A stretch of 64,000 nt of DNA from Enterococcus avium ATCC 14025 (GTDB lineage: Bacteria; Bacillota; Bacilli; Lactobacillales; Enterococcaceae): positions 273,148-337,147 of the forward strand of contig NZ_KE136362.1 of NCBI RefSeq assembly GCF_000406965.1, read 5' to 3'. Positions 53,800 to 63,887 of the stretch are shown piece after piece; position 1 is the stretch's first letter; each line of letters begins with the position of its first letter. The notes beneath the pieces were generated by a model. The model worked only from the letters and a program-made list of their open reading frames with translations. It made no database searches and had not been told where the DNA came from. Position numbers and translations under genes: made by a program.

Positions 53800-56442
53800 A
53801 TGGAACCCTACAAAGAGACAGTGGATGCTGTAGTTAGCGAATACGATGCTAGTTTGGATGATGGACTGACAGAAAGAAAAGTTGAAGAGAAAATAAAAAA
53901 TAACGGTAAAAATAAGTTTGATGAAGCGTCTAAAGAATCATTGGCAAAAAAGTTTTTCCATAGTTTGACTGATTTTACGACGATTATTCTATTGGTAGCT
54001 GCAGTAATATCTTTATACACTGCCATTGCTACAGATCATGGTGATTATTTCGAGAGTTTTCTAATTATTGCGATCGTTGTGATTAACTCTGTTTTAGCAA
54101 TCGTACAAGAAGGAAATGCAGAAAAAGCATTATCAGCCTTACAGGACATGAACAAGCAAACGGCTACTGTTATACGAAATGGTAAACAGGAAGAGATTGA
54201 TGCAGAGGACTTAGTGCCAGGTGATACATTATTACTGGAGTCAGGCTCGATGATCACAGCGGATGCGCGAATTGCAGAAGCCTCACAATTACGAGTAGAA
54301 GAATCAGCCTTAACTGGTGAAAGCGAACCAGTGATGAAGGATCCAGAATATCAGGGTGAAGAAGACGATTCTTTAGGTGATCGTTTAAATATGCTTTACA
54401 AAGGCTCGACAGTAGTAAACGGCCGCGGAAAAGCAATTGTAACGGCAACAGGTATGAAAACCGAGATGGGAAAAATCGCTGGCCTTTTAAATAGTGATGA
54501 AACTCAAAAAACACCTCTGCAAAAACGATTAAATCAATTAGGCAAACGGATCAGTTTGATCGCTTTGGCAGCTGCGGCTTTTGTGTTCTTCATTGGGCAG
54601 ATGCAAGGGGAACCAATGCTAGATATGTTCATCACAGCAATCTCATTAGCAGTTGCCGCTGTTCCAGAAACCTTGACCGTTATCGTGACCTTGACCTTGG
54701 CATTTGGCGTACAGAAGATGGCGCAGAAAAATGCGATTATTCGTCGGTTACCTGCGGTAGAAACACTTGGCTCTGCGAATGTGATTTGTTCAGACAAGAC
54801 CGGAACCCTAACGCAAAATAAAATGCGGGTTCGTCGCGTTTGGACGCATGGGGATTCGGTGGTGGATACAGAAGAAGGCATGACTGATGAAGCGATGGAA
54901 GTATTAAGTATCGCGGCCTTGTGTACCGATGTCATCGTGGAAAATGATGATAATGAATTAGAAATAAAAGGAAATCCAACGGAAGCGGCGATTGTTCGTG
55001 CCGTGGAAGAAAATTATCATACGAAAGCAGAACTGGAAGAAAAATATCCGCGAATTGGAGAAATACCATTTGACTCAGATCGAAAGATGATGACGACTGT
55101 ACATAAGCGCGGAAAGAAATTTATCTCCATTACAAAAGGCGCTTTCGACGTTTTATATCCGAAGTTTCATTATGGTGACGTAGACCAAGCGGCGATCGTC
55201 AATGATCGCTTTGGAAAAAAGGCCTTACGGGTCATTGCAGTAGGTTATGCGATCCATGAAGAAGAGCCGAAAGAGATTACTTCAGAAGCTTTAGAGAAAA
55301 ATTTACGTTTGATGGGTCTAATCGGAATGATCGATCCACCACGTCCAGAATCAAAAGCGGCAATCGCCCGTGCGAAAAAAGCCGGAATTAAAACGGTCAT
55401 GATCACAGGGGATCATGTCGTGACTGCTGGAGCAATCGCAAAAGAACTAGGTATCATGAAGAGCCGCAAAGAGGCGATTTCTGGTGCTCAGCTGCAAAAA
55501 ATGACTGATGAAGAGCTGGATGATCGTGTCAAGGATCTATCTGTCTATGCTCGAGTAACACCGGAGGATAAGATCAGAATTGTAAAATCTTGGCAACGAT
55601 CAGGAGCTGTTGTGGCAATGACTGGTGATGGTGTCAATGATGCGCCGGCATTGAAAGCCAGCGATGTTGGTTGTGCGATGGGGATTACAGGAACAGATGT
55701 GGCTAAAGGCGCAGCCGATATGGTTTTGACGGATGATAACTTCGCGACAATTGTTGATGCAGTCGCCCGCGGTCGTTCTGTTTATCAAGGGATTCGCAAA
55801 GCGATCAATTTCTTGTTAAGCTGTAATATCTCAGAGATCTTTATTGTGGTTATTGCTATGCTGCTAGGTTGGGGGGCGCCATTTACAGCTGTTCAATTGC
55901 TTTTCGTAAACGTAGTCGCTGATGGTTTGCCAGGTTTTGCGTTAGGTAGAGAACCAGCAGAAGCGGGAATCATGGATGAAAAACCAATTCCTCGTGATGA
56001 AGGAATCTTTGCCCGTGGCCTCTGGAAGAAAATTGGTTTGAATGCAGCGGTCTTTACTGTAGTGACATTGATCGGTTTTTATATCGGGGCTTTTGTCGAA
56101 CATATTAGCTACTTTACTCCGCCTAGTTTAGAAGTTGGTCAAACTGTGGCATTCTTGGTCTTAGCTTATTCATCAATACTACATGTATTTAATGTTCGCA
56201 GCAGCAAGTCGATTTTCAAAGTTGATTTAGCTACGAATAAATCATTGGCGCAAATGGCTTGGTTGGCAATAGGAATTACCACGGCGATTGCTTTGATTCC
56301 GCAAACTCAGGAGCTGTTCTACTTGGTTCCGATTAGTATGAATCATTGGATTATCGCGATTCTTCTTTCATTAGTTCCGATTATTGTGACTGAACTAATT
56401 AAGTTTCACAAAGCGCCGGAAGTCGATCCAGAAAATATATAA
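53800..56442 (+). CDS. P-type cation-transporting ATPase (P2, Ca2+-ATPase-like)
   Basis: An 880-aa P2-type ATPase with ten predicted helices. Seen: actuator loop ALTGESEPV, phosphorylated D332 in CSDKTGTLTQNKM, nucleotide-binding KGAFDVL and hinge MTGDGVNDAPALKASDVGCAMG. The order and length fit SERCA/PMR1-like bacterial Ca2+ pumps. The cation site differs: TM4 reads VPETLTVIVT (E290) instead of PEGLP, and TM6 reads NVVADGLPG (N704, A707, D708) where SERCA has N-x-x-T-D. Ion specificity may therefore not be Ca2+. GGAGGAATAGG precedes the ATG; terminator follows. Confidence 0.9.
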   Translation: MEPYKETVDAVVSEYDASLDDGLTERKVEEKIKNNGKNKFDEASKESLAKKFFHSLTDFTTIILLVAAVISLYTAIATDHGDYFESFLIIAIVVINSVLAIVQEGNAEKALSALQDMNKQTATVIRNGKQEEIDAEDLVPGDTLLLESGSMITADARIAEASQLRVEESALTGESEPVMKDPEYQGEEDDSLGDRLNMLYKGSTVVNGRGKAIVTATGMKTEMGKIAGLLNSDETQKTPLQKRLNQLGKRISLIALAAAAFVFFIGQMQGEPMLDMFITAISLAVAAVPETLTVIVTLTLAFGVQKMAQKNAIIRRLPAVETLGSANVICSDKTGTLTQNKMRVRRVWTHGDSVVDTEEGMTDEAMEVLSIAALCTDVIVENDDNELEIKGNPTEAAIVRAVEENYHTKAELEEKYPRIGEIPFDSDRKMMTTVHKRGKKFISITKGAFDVLYPKFHYGDVDQAAIVNDRFGKKALRVIAVGYAIHEEEPKEITSEALEKNLRLMGLIGMIDPPRPESKAAIARAKKAGIKTVMITGDHVVTAGAIAKELGIMKSRKEAISGAQLQKMTDEELDDRVKDLSVYARVTPEDKIRIVKSWQRSGAVVAMTGDGVNDAPALKASDVGCAMGITGTDVAKGAADMVLTDDNFATIVDAVARGRSVYQGIRKAINFLLSCNISEIFIVVIAMLLGWGAPFTAVQLLFVNVVADGLPGFALGREPAEAGIMDEKPIPRDEGIFARGLWKKIGLNAAVFTVVTLIGFYIGAFVEHISYFTPPSLEVGQTVAFLVLAYSSILHVFNVRSSKSIFKVDLATNKSLAQMAWLAIGITTAIALIPQTQELFYLVPISMNHWIIAILLSLVPIIVTELIKFHKAPEVDPENI

Positions 56443-56449
56443 AAAGCAA

Positions 56450-56480
56450 GCGCTAAGTTGAAATCAGCTTAGCGTTTTTT
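56450..56480 (+). terminator. intrinsic terminator after the P-type ATPase
   Basis: CGCTAAGTTGA pairs with TCAGCTTAGCG (G-T included) around AA, followed by TTTTTT. Confidence 0.8.
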
Positions 56481-56607
56481 GTCTGTTTAAAAACGACCTG
56501 TATAAATCTATAAAAATAGTTAAATTTATCGTTTATCAACAAAAAAATATTGAATATCATTTTTTCGAATGCTAATCTATGGGTATCAATTTTAGTGAGG
56601 TGTTTTG

Positions 56608-57069
56608 ATGAAGCGTAAGGTCAATTTGCTTAAACTGGCGTTAATTATTATTTCGTTCTTGGTTATCTTTGTCACAGTGATTTTTACTTTCCAATTCTCT
56701 TCGGAAAGAAAAGACGTCATTAACAGTCTACTTTACTGCGCGGTTTTTGGTTCCGTTGTATTAGGATTTCGTGTGTTGTTTCTATTAAATCGAATTTTGA
56801 ATTTTATTAAGGGTGCGGAGGCTTTTTCTGTCAAGACGTTGAAGGTCGTTTCGCAGATTAAGAAGCTTATTTTGTTGGTCAGTATCGTATTTGTAGGTAT
56901 TTTACCGTTTTTTTACAGAGTTGCTGATCGGCAAGATGCTCCTGGTGTAATGGTGATTGGTTTAGCGTTCGTTTCGATTCCGTTCACAGCGTTTATTTTT
57001 ACGCAAATTGTCGAGGAATTATTTAAAAGTGCCACTGAGTTGAAGAGTGACAGCGAGTTAACCATTTAG
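56608..57069 (+). CDS. DUF2975-type four-helix membrane protein
   Basis: A 153-aa protein with four predicted helices (near 12-30, 45-62, 85-105, 115-135) and a charged C-terminal tail. Length, topology and the following XRE gene fit DUF2975 membrane proteins, which accompany YozG-like regulators. ATG 56608 follows GAGGTG. Function of the family is not known to me; it may hold the regulator at the membrane or be regulated by it. Confidence 0.7.
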   Translation: MKRKVNLLKLALIIISFLVIFVTVIFTFQFSSERKDVINSLLYCAVFGSVVLGFRVLFLLNRILNFIKGAEAFSVKTLKVVSQIKKLILLVSIVFVGILPFFYRVADRQDAPGVMVIGLAFVSIPFTAFIFTQIVEELFKSATELKSDSELTI

Positions 57070-57078
57070 GGGGAAAAG

Positions 57079-57285
57079 ATGGCGATTATCATTGATTTAG
57101 ATGTTGTTTTGGCACAGCGGAAAATGAGTGTGAGCGAACTCTCGGAGAAAGTCGGAATTACGCTTGCCAATATATCAATACTGAAAAACAACCGTGCAAA
57201 GGCAATCCGGTTTTCAACGTTAGACAAGATCTGCGAAGTTCTGGAGTGCCAACCTGGTGATATTATAAAGTATCAAGGAGATTGA
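57079..57285 (+). CDS. YozG-like XRE regulator, 68 aa
   Basis: A compact Cro/C1-type HTH protein made only of the DNA-binding domain: MAIIIDLDVVLAQRKMSVSELSEKVGITLANISILKNNRAKAIRFSTLDKICEVLECQPGDIIKYQGD. It has the same ending (CQPGDI-x-x-Y) as many DUF2975-linked regulators. It starts 9 bp after the membrane protein gene, with GGGGGAAAAG. No ligand domain is present, so the membrane partner may modulate it. Confidence 0.85.
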   Translation: MAIIIDLDVVLAQRKMSVSELSEKVGITLANISILKNNRAKAIRFSTLDKICEVLECQPGDIIKYQGD

Positions 57286-57331
57286 GATGAATAGAGGAAG
57301 TATCCTTCTTTCTTAAGCTCTAGATAGAAAG

Positions 57332-57360
57332 TTGCAAAAGCGGTTTAAAACCAGTATCAT
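57332..57360 (+). promoter_or_regulatory. promoter of tgt-yajC
   Basis: TTGCAA (57332-57337), 17 bp, TATCAT (57355-57360). The -10 box lies within the perfect palindrome GTATCATGATAC (57354-57365). Confidence 0.5.
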
Positions 57361-57406
57361 GATACAAGTTGCAGACTTATACATATAGAAGAAAGTAGGA
57401 AATTAA

Positions 57407-58552
<1,146 letters not shown>

Positions 58553-58638
58553 AGTCTGAATAAAAAAGCTAGTGTAACCTTAAAAACTTTGTTACAGTTA
58601 AAAGTGGATTTACTAAGAATGCGAGGGGAAATTTAAAA

Positions 58639-59019
58639 ATGGGAAACTTTTCAATGATTATCTTACTTGTGTTGATGCTGGGAATGTTCTTCTTTATGAA
58701 TCGTTCTCAAAAGAAACAACAGCAAGAACGTCAAAATTTATTAGATGCAATGAAAGTTGGAGATAGCGTTGTAACCATCGGCGGCTTACACGGTGTAATC
58801 TCTGAGATCAACAATAGCGACAAAACAGTCACGTTAGACTGCGAAGGAATTTACCTGATATTTGATCGCGCGTCAATTAGAACGGTGAAATCTGGCGTAC
58901 GTCCAGCTGCAGCACCTGTTGAACCAGCCGCAGTTGAACCAGAAACAACTGAACCAACAGAACCAGTCGTTGAAGAAACACCAGAAGATAAAACTGAAGA
59001 GAATACAGAAGAAAAGTAA
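58639..59019 (+). CDS. yajC: preprotein translocase subunit YajC
   Basis: A 126-aa protein with one N-terminal membrane helix (MIILLVLMLGMFFFMNRSQKKQQQERQ), the YajC core MKVGDSVVTIGGLHGVISEINNSDKTVTLDC and a Pro/Glu/Thr-rich acidic tail (PVEPAAVEPETTEPTEP) that is longer than usual. YajC associates with SecDF-SecYEG at the membrane; its exact role in Gram-positives is unclear. AGGGGAAA precedes the ATG. Terminator at 59050. Confidence 0.93.
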   Translation: MGNFSMIILLVLMLGMFFFMNRSQKKQQQERQNLLDAMKVGDSVVTIGGLHGVISEINNSDKTVTLDCEGIYLIFDRASIRTVKSGVRPAAAPVEPAAVEPETTEPTEPVVEETPEDKTEENTEEK

Positions 59020-59320
59020 GATTTTTTCTTGCTTCAATAAGCTCTAATTAGGTGCGTAGTTATACGCGCCTTTTTTGCGTTCATTTTTCTAATGTCCTCT
59101 TACATATTGAACAGTAAACCAATCATTAACTGAAAAAACCAGATTGCTTATTATAAGTAAAAAATAAGGAGAATTAGTTTAGGAAAAAGCCCCAGATTTC
59201 GTGGATATTCTGAGAAAATAAGTAAAAGTAGTATTTCGGATAGAATCATAAGGGGATTAAGAGAAGCTTTTACTTCCAAGGAAGTTTGTTTGGTAAATCG
59301 TGTGCATTGGAGGGAAAAAA
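59020..59320 (+). other. yajC to surface-protein gap
   Basis: About 300 bp. It contains the yajC terminator (AGGTGCGTA/TACGCGCC, then TTTTTT, at 59050-59076) and an AT-rich stretch with a small ACTTCC/GGAAGT hairpin about 45 bp before the start codon of the surface-protein gene. I see no ORF and no convincing promoter boxes. Confidence 0.5.
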
Positions 59321-60913
59321 ATGAAGAAAGGAAGCAAATTTTCATTGTTTGTTTTGCTGTTACTATTGGGTTCTTATTTAATGACTTTGGGTTCAGCATT
59401 ACCAATAGCTTCAACAGCGGCAAGCGATATTACAAAGAACATAAGCATTATCGGTTCGAAGATAATAGACAACAAGGGTGTCGAAAAATCAACAGAAAAT
59501 CCGATTCGGGTAAATGATTCAATTGTTATAAGCTATTTATTGAAGATCAACCAAGAATGGATGACTCAAATTGAAGCAGGAGATACATTCAGAGTTTCTT
59601 TGCCGGAGGACACTTATTTTCGCGTTAAGGATAATCTTTCAGCGCTATCATTGAAGGATTCAGTAACAGGAGAAATATTTGGTCAAGCTTCGCTAACAGG
59701 AAATCATTTGACAGTGACCATCAATGAGTCAGGTGCAAGGCAAAAAGTGTTAAATAGTCTTCAACTAACGATCGGGCTGAAAGCTATAAAGGCAGGAAAT
59801 GAGATTGATGCGGGGGGCAATAGCTCGTTGAATATACCTAAACTCGAGATTATTGAGACGCCTCTTGCAACTGTTGATTTCCTTCAAGCTGAAATGAAGG
59901 TTGAAGGAAAAATGGCAGCTTCTAGAAATTTTGAGTATGTTATCGTAGATCAATCAGATGAAGGAAAACCAATTGCCTATGGAGTGACAGAAAGAATGCT
60001 GGACCGGCAGGACGAATCAGTAATGATTGATTTTTATAAAGTTAAAACAATTGAAGGTGCCTTTAAAGATAAAATTGAAACAGACTGGCGAACACTGTTA
60101 AAGGATGGACATAGTTATTTGATTCATGAGGTTCCTGATCCTGAATACGTTGCTGTGATTACTGGCGGTATCGGAGAGGGAAATCAATATGATTATCAAG
60201 CTGAGAAAAATCGAAGCGTTCGTTTTCGAATCTTGAAGCAACCGGTAACGAAGAAACAATTGCCAAGCAAAATTTCAGATATTCCAATGTTAGCAGTTCC
60301 TAAAATGAAGAAGATAGAGGAGACAACGTCTATTGAAAGAGGCGTTAAAAAACAAGCAGCGAACGATTTCTTAACAAAAGAAACGAAAACACCTGTATCG
60401 ACGAGCCGCTCTGATAAGGAAGGTAAAGAAGAGAAAGGAATCAATTTGACGAAAACTGATTCAGCGACGGGAGAAAAACTTCAGGGGGCTGAGTTTGAAC
60501 TAAAAAATGCGGCAGGGGAAAAAATGTATCTTCGTAGGAAGCTGATCACTGACGAGAATGGGCTACTTCATATCAACTCCTTACCGGAGGGCGAGTATTC
60601 ATTAGTAGAAATAAAAGCACCAGAAGGATATGTACTTGATAGTGAACCATTAACATTTACTTTTACTAAAGAGGATAAATTAGTCGGATTAACAAAAGAG
60701 AATGCGAAGGATGGGGCAGCAGTTCCAGTAAAAAAAGATTTTCCTCAATCGTCAGAAACACGTGAAGAATTCAGCAGCCAGCAAGCGAGCAAACCCAGCT
60801 CCAATTCAAAAAAACAATATCCATGGACGGGAGAGTTAACAAATCCATTAGTGACGTTCTTAGGCTTTGGCATACTGGGTGTACTTTGGATAGTTAGAAA
60901 AAAGATGGGATAA
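59321..60913 (+). CDS. cell-wall-anchored surface protein with SpaA/Cna-B domain and YPWTG sorting motif
   Basis: A 530-aa surface protein: signal peptide (about 1-33, MKKGSKFSLFVLLLLLGSYLMTL...), an Ig-like adhesin part (about 38-160, resembling Cna/collagen-binding folds), a middle domain (about 180-290), and a SpaA/Cna-B domain (about 375-461) with likely isopeptide residues K378 (LTKTD), E430 (LVEIKAPEGY) and N461. It ends with the sorting signal QYPWTGE (500-505), a hydrophobic helix and RKKMG. The motif has Tyr where LPXTG has Leu, so sortase recognition is in question. GGAGGGA precedes the ATG. No pilus genes are adjacent; ligand unknown. Confidence 0.82.
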   Translation: MKKGSKFSLFVLLLLLGSYLMTLGSALPIASTAASDITKNISIIGSKIIDNKGVEKSTENPIRVNDSIVISYLLKINQEWMTQIEAGDTFRVSLPEDTYFRVKDNLSALSLKDSVTGEIFGQASLTGNHLTVTINESGARQKVLNSLQLTIGLKAIKAGNEIDAGGNSSLNIPKLEIIETPLATVDFLQAEMKVEGKMAASRNFEYVIVDQSDEGKPIAYGVTERMLDRQDESVMIDFYKVKTIEGAFKDKIETDWRTLLKDGHSYLIHEVPDPEYVAVITGGIGEGNQYDYQAEKNRSVRFRILKQPVTKKQLPSKISDIPMLAVPKMKKIEETTSIERGVKKQAANDFLTKETKTPVSTSRSDKEGKEEKGINLTKTDSATGEKLQGAEFELKNAAGEKMYLRRKLITDENGLLHINSLPEGEYSLVEIKAPEGYVLDSEPLTFTFTKEDKLVGLTKENAKDGAAVPVKKDFPQSSETREEFSSQQASKPSSNSKKQYPWTGELTNPLVTFLGFGILGVLWIVRKKMG

Positions 60914-60931
60914 TGATTGGTTAAGAAGAAG

Positions 60932-60973
60932 GAAGAACGCAACAATTTTATCATTGCTGCGTTCTTCTTTTTT
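60932..60973 (+). terminator. intrinsic terminator after the surface-protein gene
   Basis: GAAGAACGCA-CAA pairs with TTG-TGCGTTCTTC around an AT-rich loop, followed by TTTTTTC. Confidence 0.8.
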
Positions 60974-61094
60974 CGTTCAAGAGACTGTAATTGTGAAAAA
61001 AGTTCTTTGATAGCGTTTTTATAAGTTCAAAATACCATAAAATCAAATGTTCAAATAATATTGATATTATAGCATTTGTTAAGAATTAGAAATG

Positions 61095-61112
61095 GTGTGA
61101 AAAAAATCACAA
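61095..61112. promoter_or_regulatory. Rex operator 1 upstream of adhE
   Basis: GTGTGAAAAAAATCACAA matches the Rex (NADH-sensing repressor) consensus TTGTGA-N6-TCACAA at 11 of 12 conserved positions. It ends 6 bp before the adhE -35 box. Confidence 0.8.
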
Positions 61113-61118
61113 AAACTA

Positions 61119-61147
61119 TTTACAAACGATTGACGGTGTTGTATGAT
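61119..61147 (+). promoter_or_regulatory. adhE promoter
   Basis: TTTACA (61119-61124), 17 bp, TATGAT (61142-61147). It lies between the two Rex sites. Confidence 0.7.
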
Positions 61148-61151
61148 GTGT

Positions 61152-61169
61152 ATGTGAAAAGTAACACAA
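61152..61169. promoter_or_regulatory. Rex operator 2 at the adhE start site
   Basis: ATGTGAAAAGTAACACAA matches 10 of 12 conserved Rex positions. It covers the expected transcription start, 57 bp from site 1, and would block transcription directly. Confidence 0.6.
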
Positions 61170-61189
61170 AAATTTTTAGGAGGATACAC

Positions 61190-63790
61190 ATGGCTAAAGC
61201 GATTGAAAAGGAAAAAGACGCAATCAGCGTTGAGCAAGTGATTGATGAATTAGCAGCAAAAGCAAATGTTGCTCTGAAAGAAATGGAAGATTTCGATCAA
61301 GAAAAAGTTGACCATATCGTTCACGAAATGGCAATGGCTGCACTAGACAAACATATGATGTTGGCAAAAATGGCGGTTGAAGAAACAGGCCGCGGGATTG
61401 TCGAAGATAAAGCAATCAAAAATATGTATGCATCAGAGTATATATGGAACAGCATCAAACATGACAAAACAGTTGGCGTAATCGGCGAAGACAAACAAAA
61501 AGGATTGATTGAAGTTGCTGGACCAGTCGGCGTTGTTTGTGGTGTTACACCTACAACTAACCCAACTTCTACAACGATTTTCAAATCAATGATCGCATTG
61601 AAAACAGGGAATCCAATCGTATTTGCATTCCATCCAAGTGCTCAAAAATGTTCTGCTGAAGCTGCACGTATCGTTCGTGATGCTGCAATCGCGGCGGGCG
61701 CTCCTGAAAACTGTATCCAATGGATCGAAAAGCCATCGATCGACGCAACATCAATGTTAATGAACCACCCAGGCGTAGCAATCGTTCTTGCGACTGGCGG
61801 ACCTGGCATGGTGAAATCAGCATACTCTACTGGTAAACCAGCTTTAGGTGTTGGTGCTGGTAACGTACCTTCATATATCGAAAAAACAGCGAAAATCAAA
61901 CGCGCAGTAAACGACTTGATCGTATCAAAATCATTTGATAACGGCATGATCTGTGCTTCTGAACAAGCAGTCATCGTTGATAAAGAAGTCTACGAAGAAG
62001 TAAAAGCTGAGTTCCAAGCACATCAAGTATATGTAGTGAAAAAAGCAGAATTGAAGAGATTAGAAGACGCTGTAATGAACGAAGGCAAATATGCAGTTAA
62101 CCCTGCAATTGTTGGACATTCAGCTGAAGATATCGCACAACGCGCGGGTATTAAAGTTCCTGCTGGCACAAAGATTCTGATCGCAGAATTAGACGGTGTG
62201 GGTGCTGATTACCCATTATCACGTGAAAAACTTTCTCCAGTTTTAGCAATGATCAAAGCAAATGATCACCAACATGGTTTCGATCTTTGCCAAGGCATGC
62301 TTGAACTAGGCGGATTAGGACATACAGCAGTTATCCATACTGAAGACGAAGATTTACAAGTGAAATTTGGTTTGCGTATGAAAGCTTGCCGTGTATTAGT
62401 AAATTCACCATCTGCTGAAGGCGGTATCGGTGACATCTACAATGAAATGATCCCATCATTGACTCTTGGTTGTGGTTCATACGGTAAGAACTCTGTATCT
62501 AAAAACGTATCTGCTATTAACTTAATCAATGTTAAAACTATAGCGAAACGGAGAAATAATATGCAATGGTTTAAATTACCATCAAAAATTTACTTTGAAA
62601 AGAACTCTCTATTGTACTTGACGCAAATGGAAAATGTGGAACGTGTAATGTTAGTTTGTGACCCAGGTATGGTTCAATTTGGGTATGCGGACATCGTTCG
62701 TGAAGTTCTTGGACGTCGTACAAATGATGTGAAAATCGAAGTATTCTCTGATGTTGAACCTAACCCTTCAACAAATACTGTTTACAAAGGTTTAGAAATG
62801 TTCAACGAGTTCCAACCTGATACAGTTATCGCTCTTGGTGGTGGTTCTGCAATGGATGCGGCGAAAGGTATGTGGATGTTCTTTGAACACCCAGACACTT
62901 CGTTCTTCGGCGCGAAACAAAAATTCTTGGATATCCGTAAACGTACGTACAATATCGGAAAACCTGAAAAGACTCAGTTCGTATGTATCCCGACAACTTC
63001 TGGTACAGGTTCTGAAGTAACGCCATTTGCCGTTATCACAGATAGCGAAACACACGTGAAATACCCATTGGCAGATTACGCGTTGACACCAGATGTTGCG
63101 ATCGTTGACCCTCAATTCGTTATGACAGTACCTGCTTCAGTAACAGCGGATACTGGTATGGACGTATTGACACACGCAATCGAGTCTTATGTGTCTGTTA
63201 TGGCATCTGACTACACTCGTGGATTAAGCTTACAAGCAATCAAACTAGTCTTTGAAAACCTTGAAAAATCAGTGAAAACAGCTGATCCAGAAGCACGTGA
63301 AAAAATGCATAACGCATCAGCAATGGCTGGTATGGCATTCGCCAATGCATTCTTAGGAATTTGTCACTCTATCGCCCACAAGATTGGTGGAGAATACGGC
63401 ATTCCTCATGGACGTACGAATGCAATTCTATTGCCTCATATCATCCGTTACAATGCGAAGGATCCGCAAAAACATGCGATGTTCCCTAAATATGACTACT
63501 TCCGTGCAGATGCAGATTATGCTGACATTGCTAAGTTCTTAGGACTTAAAGGCAATACAACAGCAGAATTAGTTGAAGCATTGATCGAAGCAGTTTACAA
63601 CTTAGGAGCTACTTGTGGCATCGACATGAACTTGAAAGCACAAGGTGTAACTCAAGAAACATTGAATTCTACCGTTGATCGTATGGCTGAATTGGCTTAT
63701 GAAGACCAATGTACAACAGCTAATCCGAAAGAACCATTAATCAGCGAGTTGAAAGAAATCATCGTAACAGCTTACGATTACAAAGCATAA
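61190..63790 (+). CDS. adhE: bifunctional aldehyde-alcohol dehydrogenase AdhE
   Basis: An 866-aa fusion reducing acetyl-CoA to acetaldehyde and then ethanol, regenerating NAD+ in anaerobic fermentation. The N-terminal half is the CoA-acylating aldehyde dehydrogenase (GPVGVVCGVTPTTNPTSTTIFKS, ATGGPGMVKSAYSTGKPALGVGAGN, catalytic Cys in NGMICASEQ). The C-terminal half (after about residue 455) is the iron alcohol dehydrogenase (ALGGGSAMDAAKGMW, and HAIESYVS ... ICHSIAHKIGGEYGIPHGRTNAILLPH with Fe-binding His). Start ATG 61190 after AGGAGG; a longer in-frame ORF from 61076 would run through the promoter and Rex sites. Such proteins form spirosomes. Rex control is likely. Confidence 0.97.
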   Translation: MAKAIEKEKDAISVEQVIDELAAKANVALKEMEDFDQEKVDHIVHEMAMAALDKHMMLAKMAVEETGRGIVEDKAIKNMYASEYIWNSIKHDKTVGVIGEDKQKGLIEVAGPVGVVCGVTPTTNPTSTTIFKSMIALKTGNPIVFAFHPSAQKCSAEAARIVRDAAIAAGAPENCIQWIEKPSIDATSMLMNHPGVAIVLATGGPGMVKSAYSTGKPALGVGAGNVPSYIEKTAKIKRAVNDLIVSKSFDNGMICASEQAVIVDKEVYEEVKAEFQAHQVYVVKKAELKRLEDAVMNEGKYAVNPAIVGHSAEDIAQRAGIKVPAGTKILIAELDGVGADYPLSREKLSPVLAMIKANDHQHGFDLCQGMLELGGLGHTAVIHTEDEDLQVKFGLRMKACRVLVNSPSAEGGIGDIYNEMIPSLTLGCGSYGKNSVSKNVSAINLINVKTIAKRRNNMQWFKLPSKIYFEKNSLLYLTQMENVERVMLVCDPGMVQFGYADIVREVLGRRTNDVKIEVFSDVEPNPSTNTVYKGLEMFNEFQPDTVIALGGGSAMDAAKGMWMFFEHPDTSFFGAKQKFLDIRKRTYNIGKPEKTQFVCIPTTSGTGSEVTPFAVITDSETHVKYPLADYALTPDVAIVDPQFVMTVPASVTADTGMDVLTHAIESYVSVMASDYTRGLSLQAIKLVFENLEKSVKTADPEAREKMHNASAMAGMAFANAFLGICHSIAHKIGGEYGIPHGRTNAILLPHIIRYNAKDPQKHAMFPKYDYFRADADYADIAKFLGLKGNTTAELVEALIEAVYNLGATCGIDMNLKAQGVTQETLNSTVDRMAELAYEDQCTTANPKEPLISELKEIIVTAYDYKA

Positions 63791-63848
63791 AAAAATGGCT
63801 CTTCGTCAAATCGTGTTGGTGAAGACAAATTTGAATAAAACTTAGTCC

Positions 63849-63887
63849 GATATGCGGCGCGTTCTGTGCGCCGCATATTTTTTTAGT
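63849..63887. terminator. strong hairpin within the IS end
   Basis: ATATGCGGCGC pairs perfectly with GCGCCGCATAT around GTTCTGT, then seven or eight Ts on the plus strand. It lies just inside the IS, after the transposase stop, and can also end the adhE transcript. Confidence 0.8.

Noticed and set aside
61076..61189. N-terminal extension of AdhE in the same frame
   Set aside because: It would run across the promoter and both Rex sites; AGGAGG and homology support the start at 61190.
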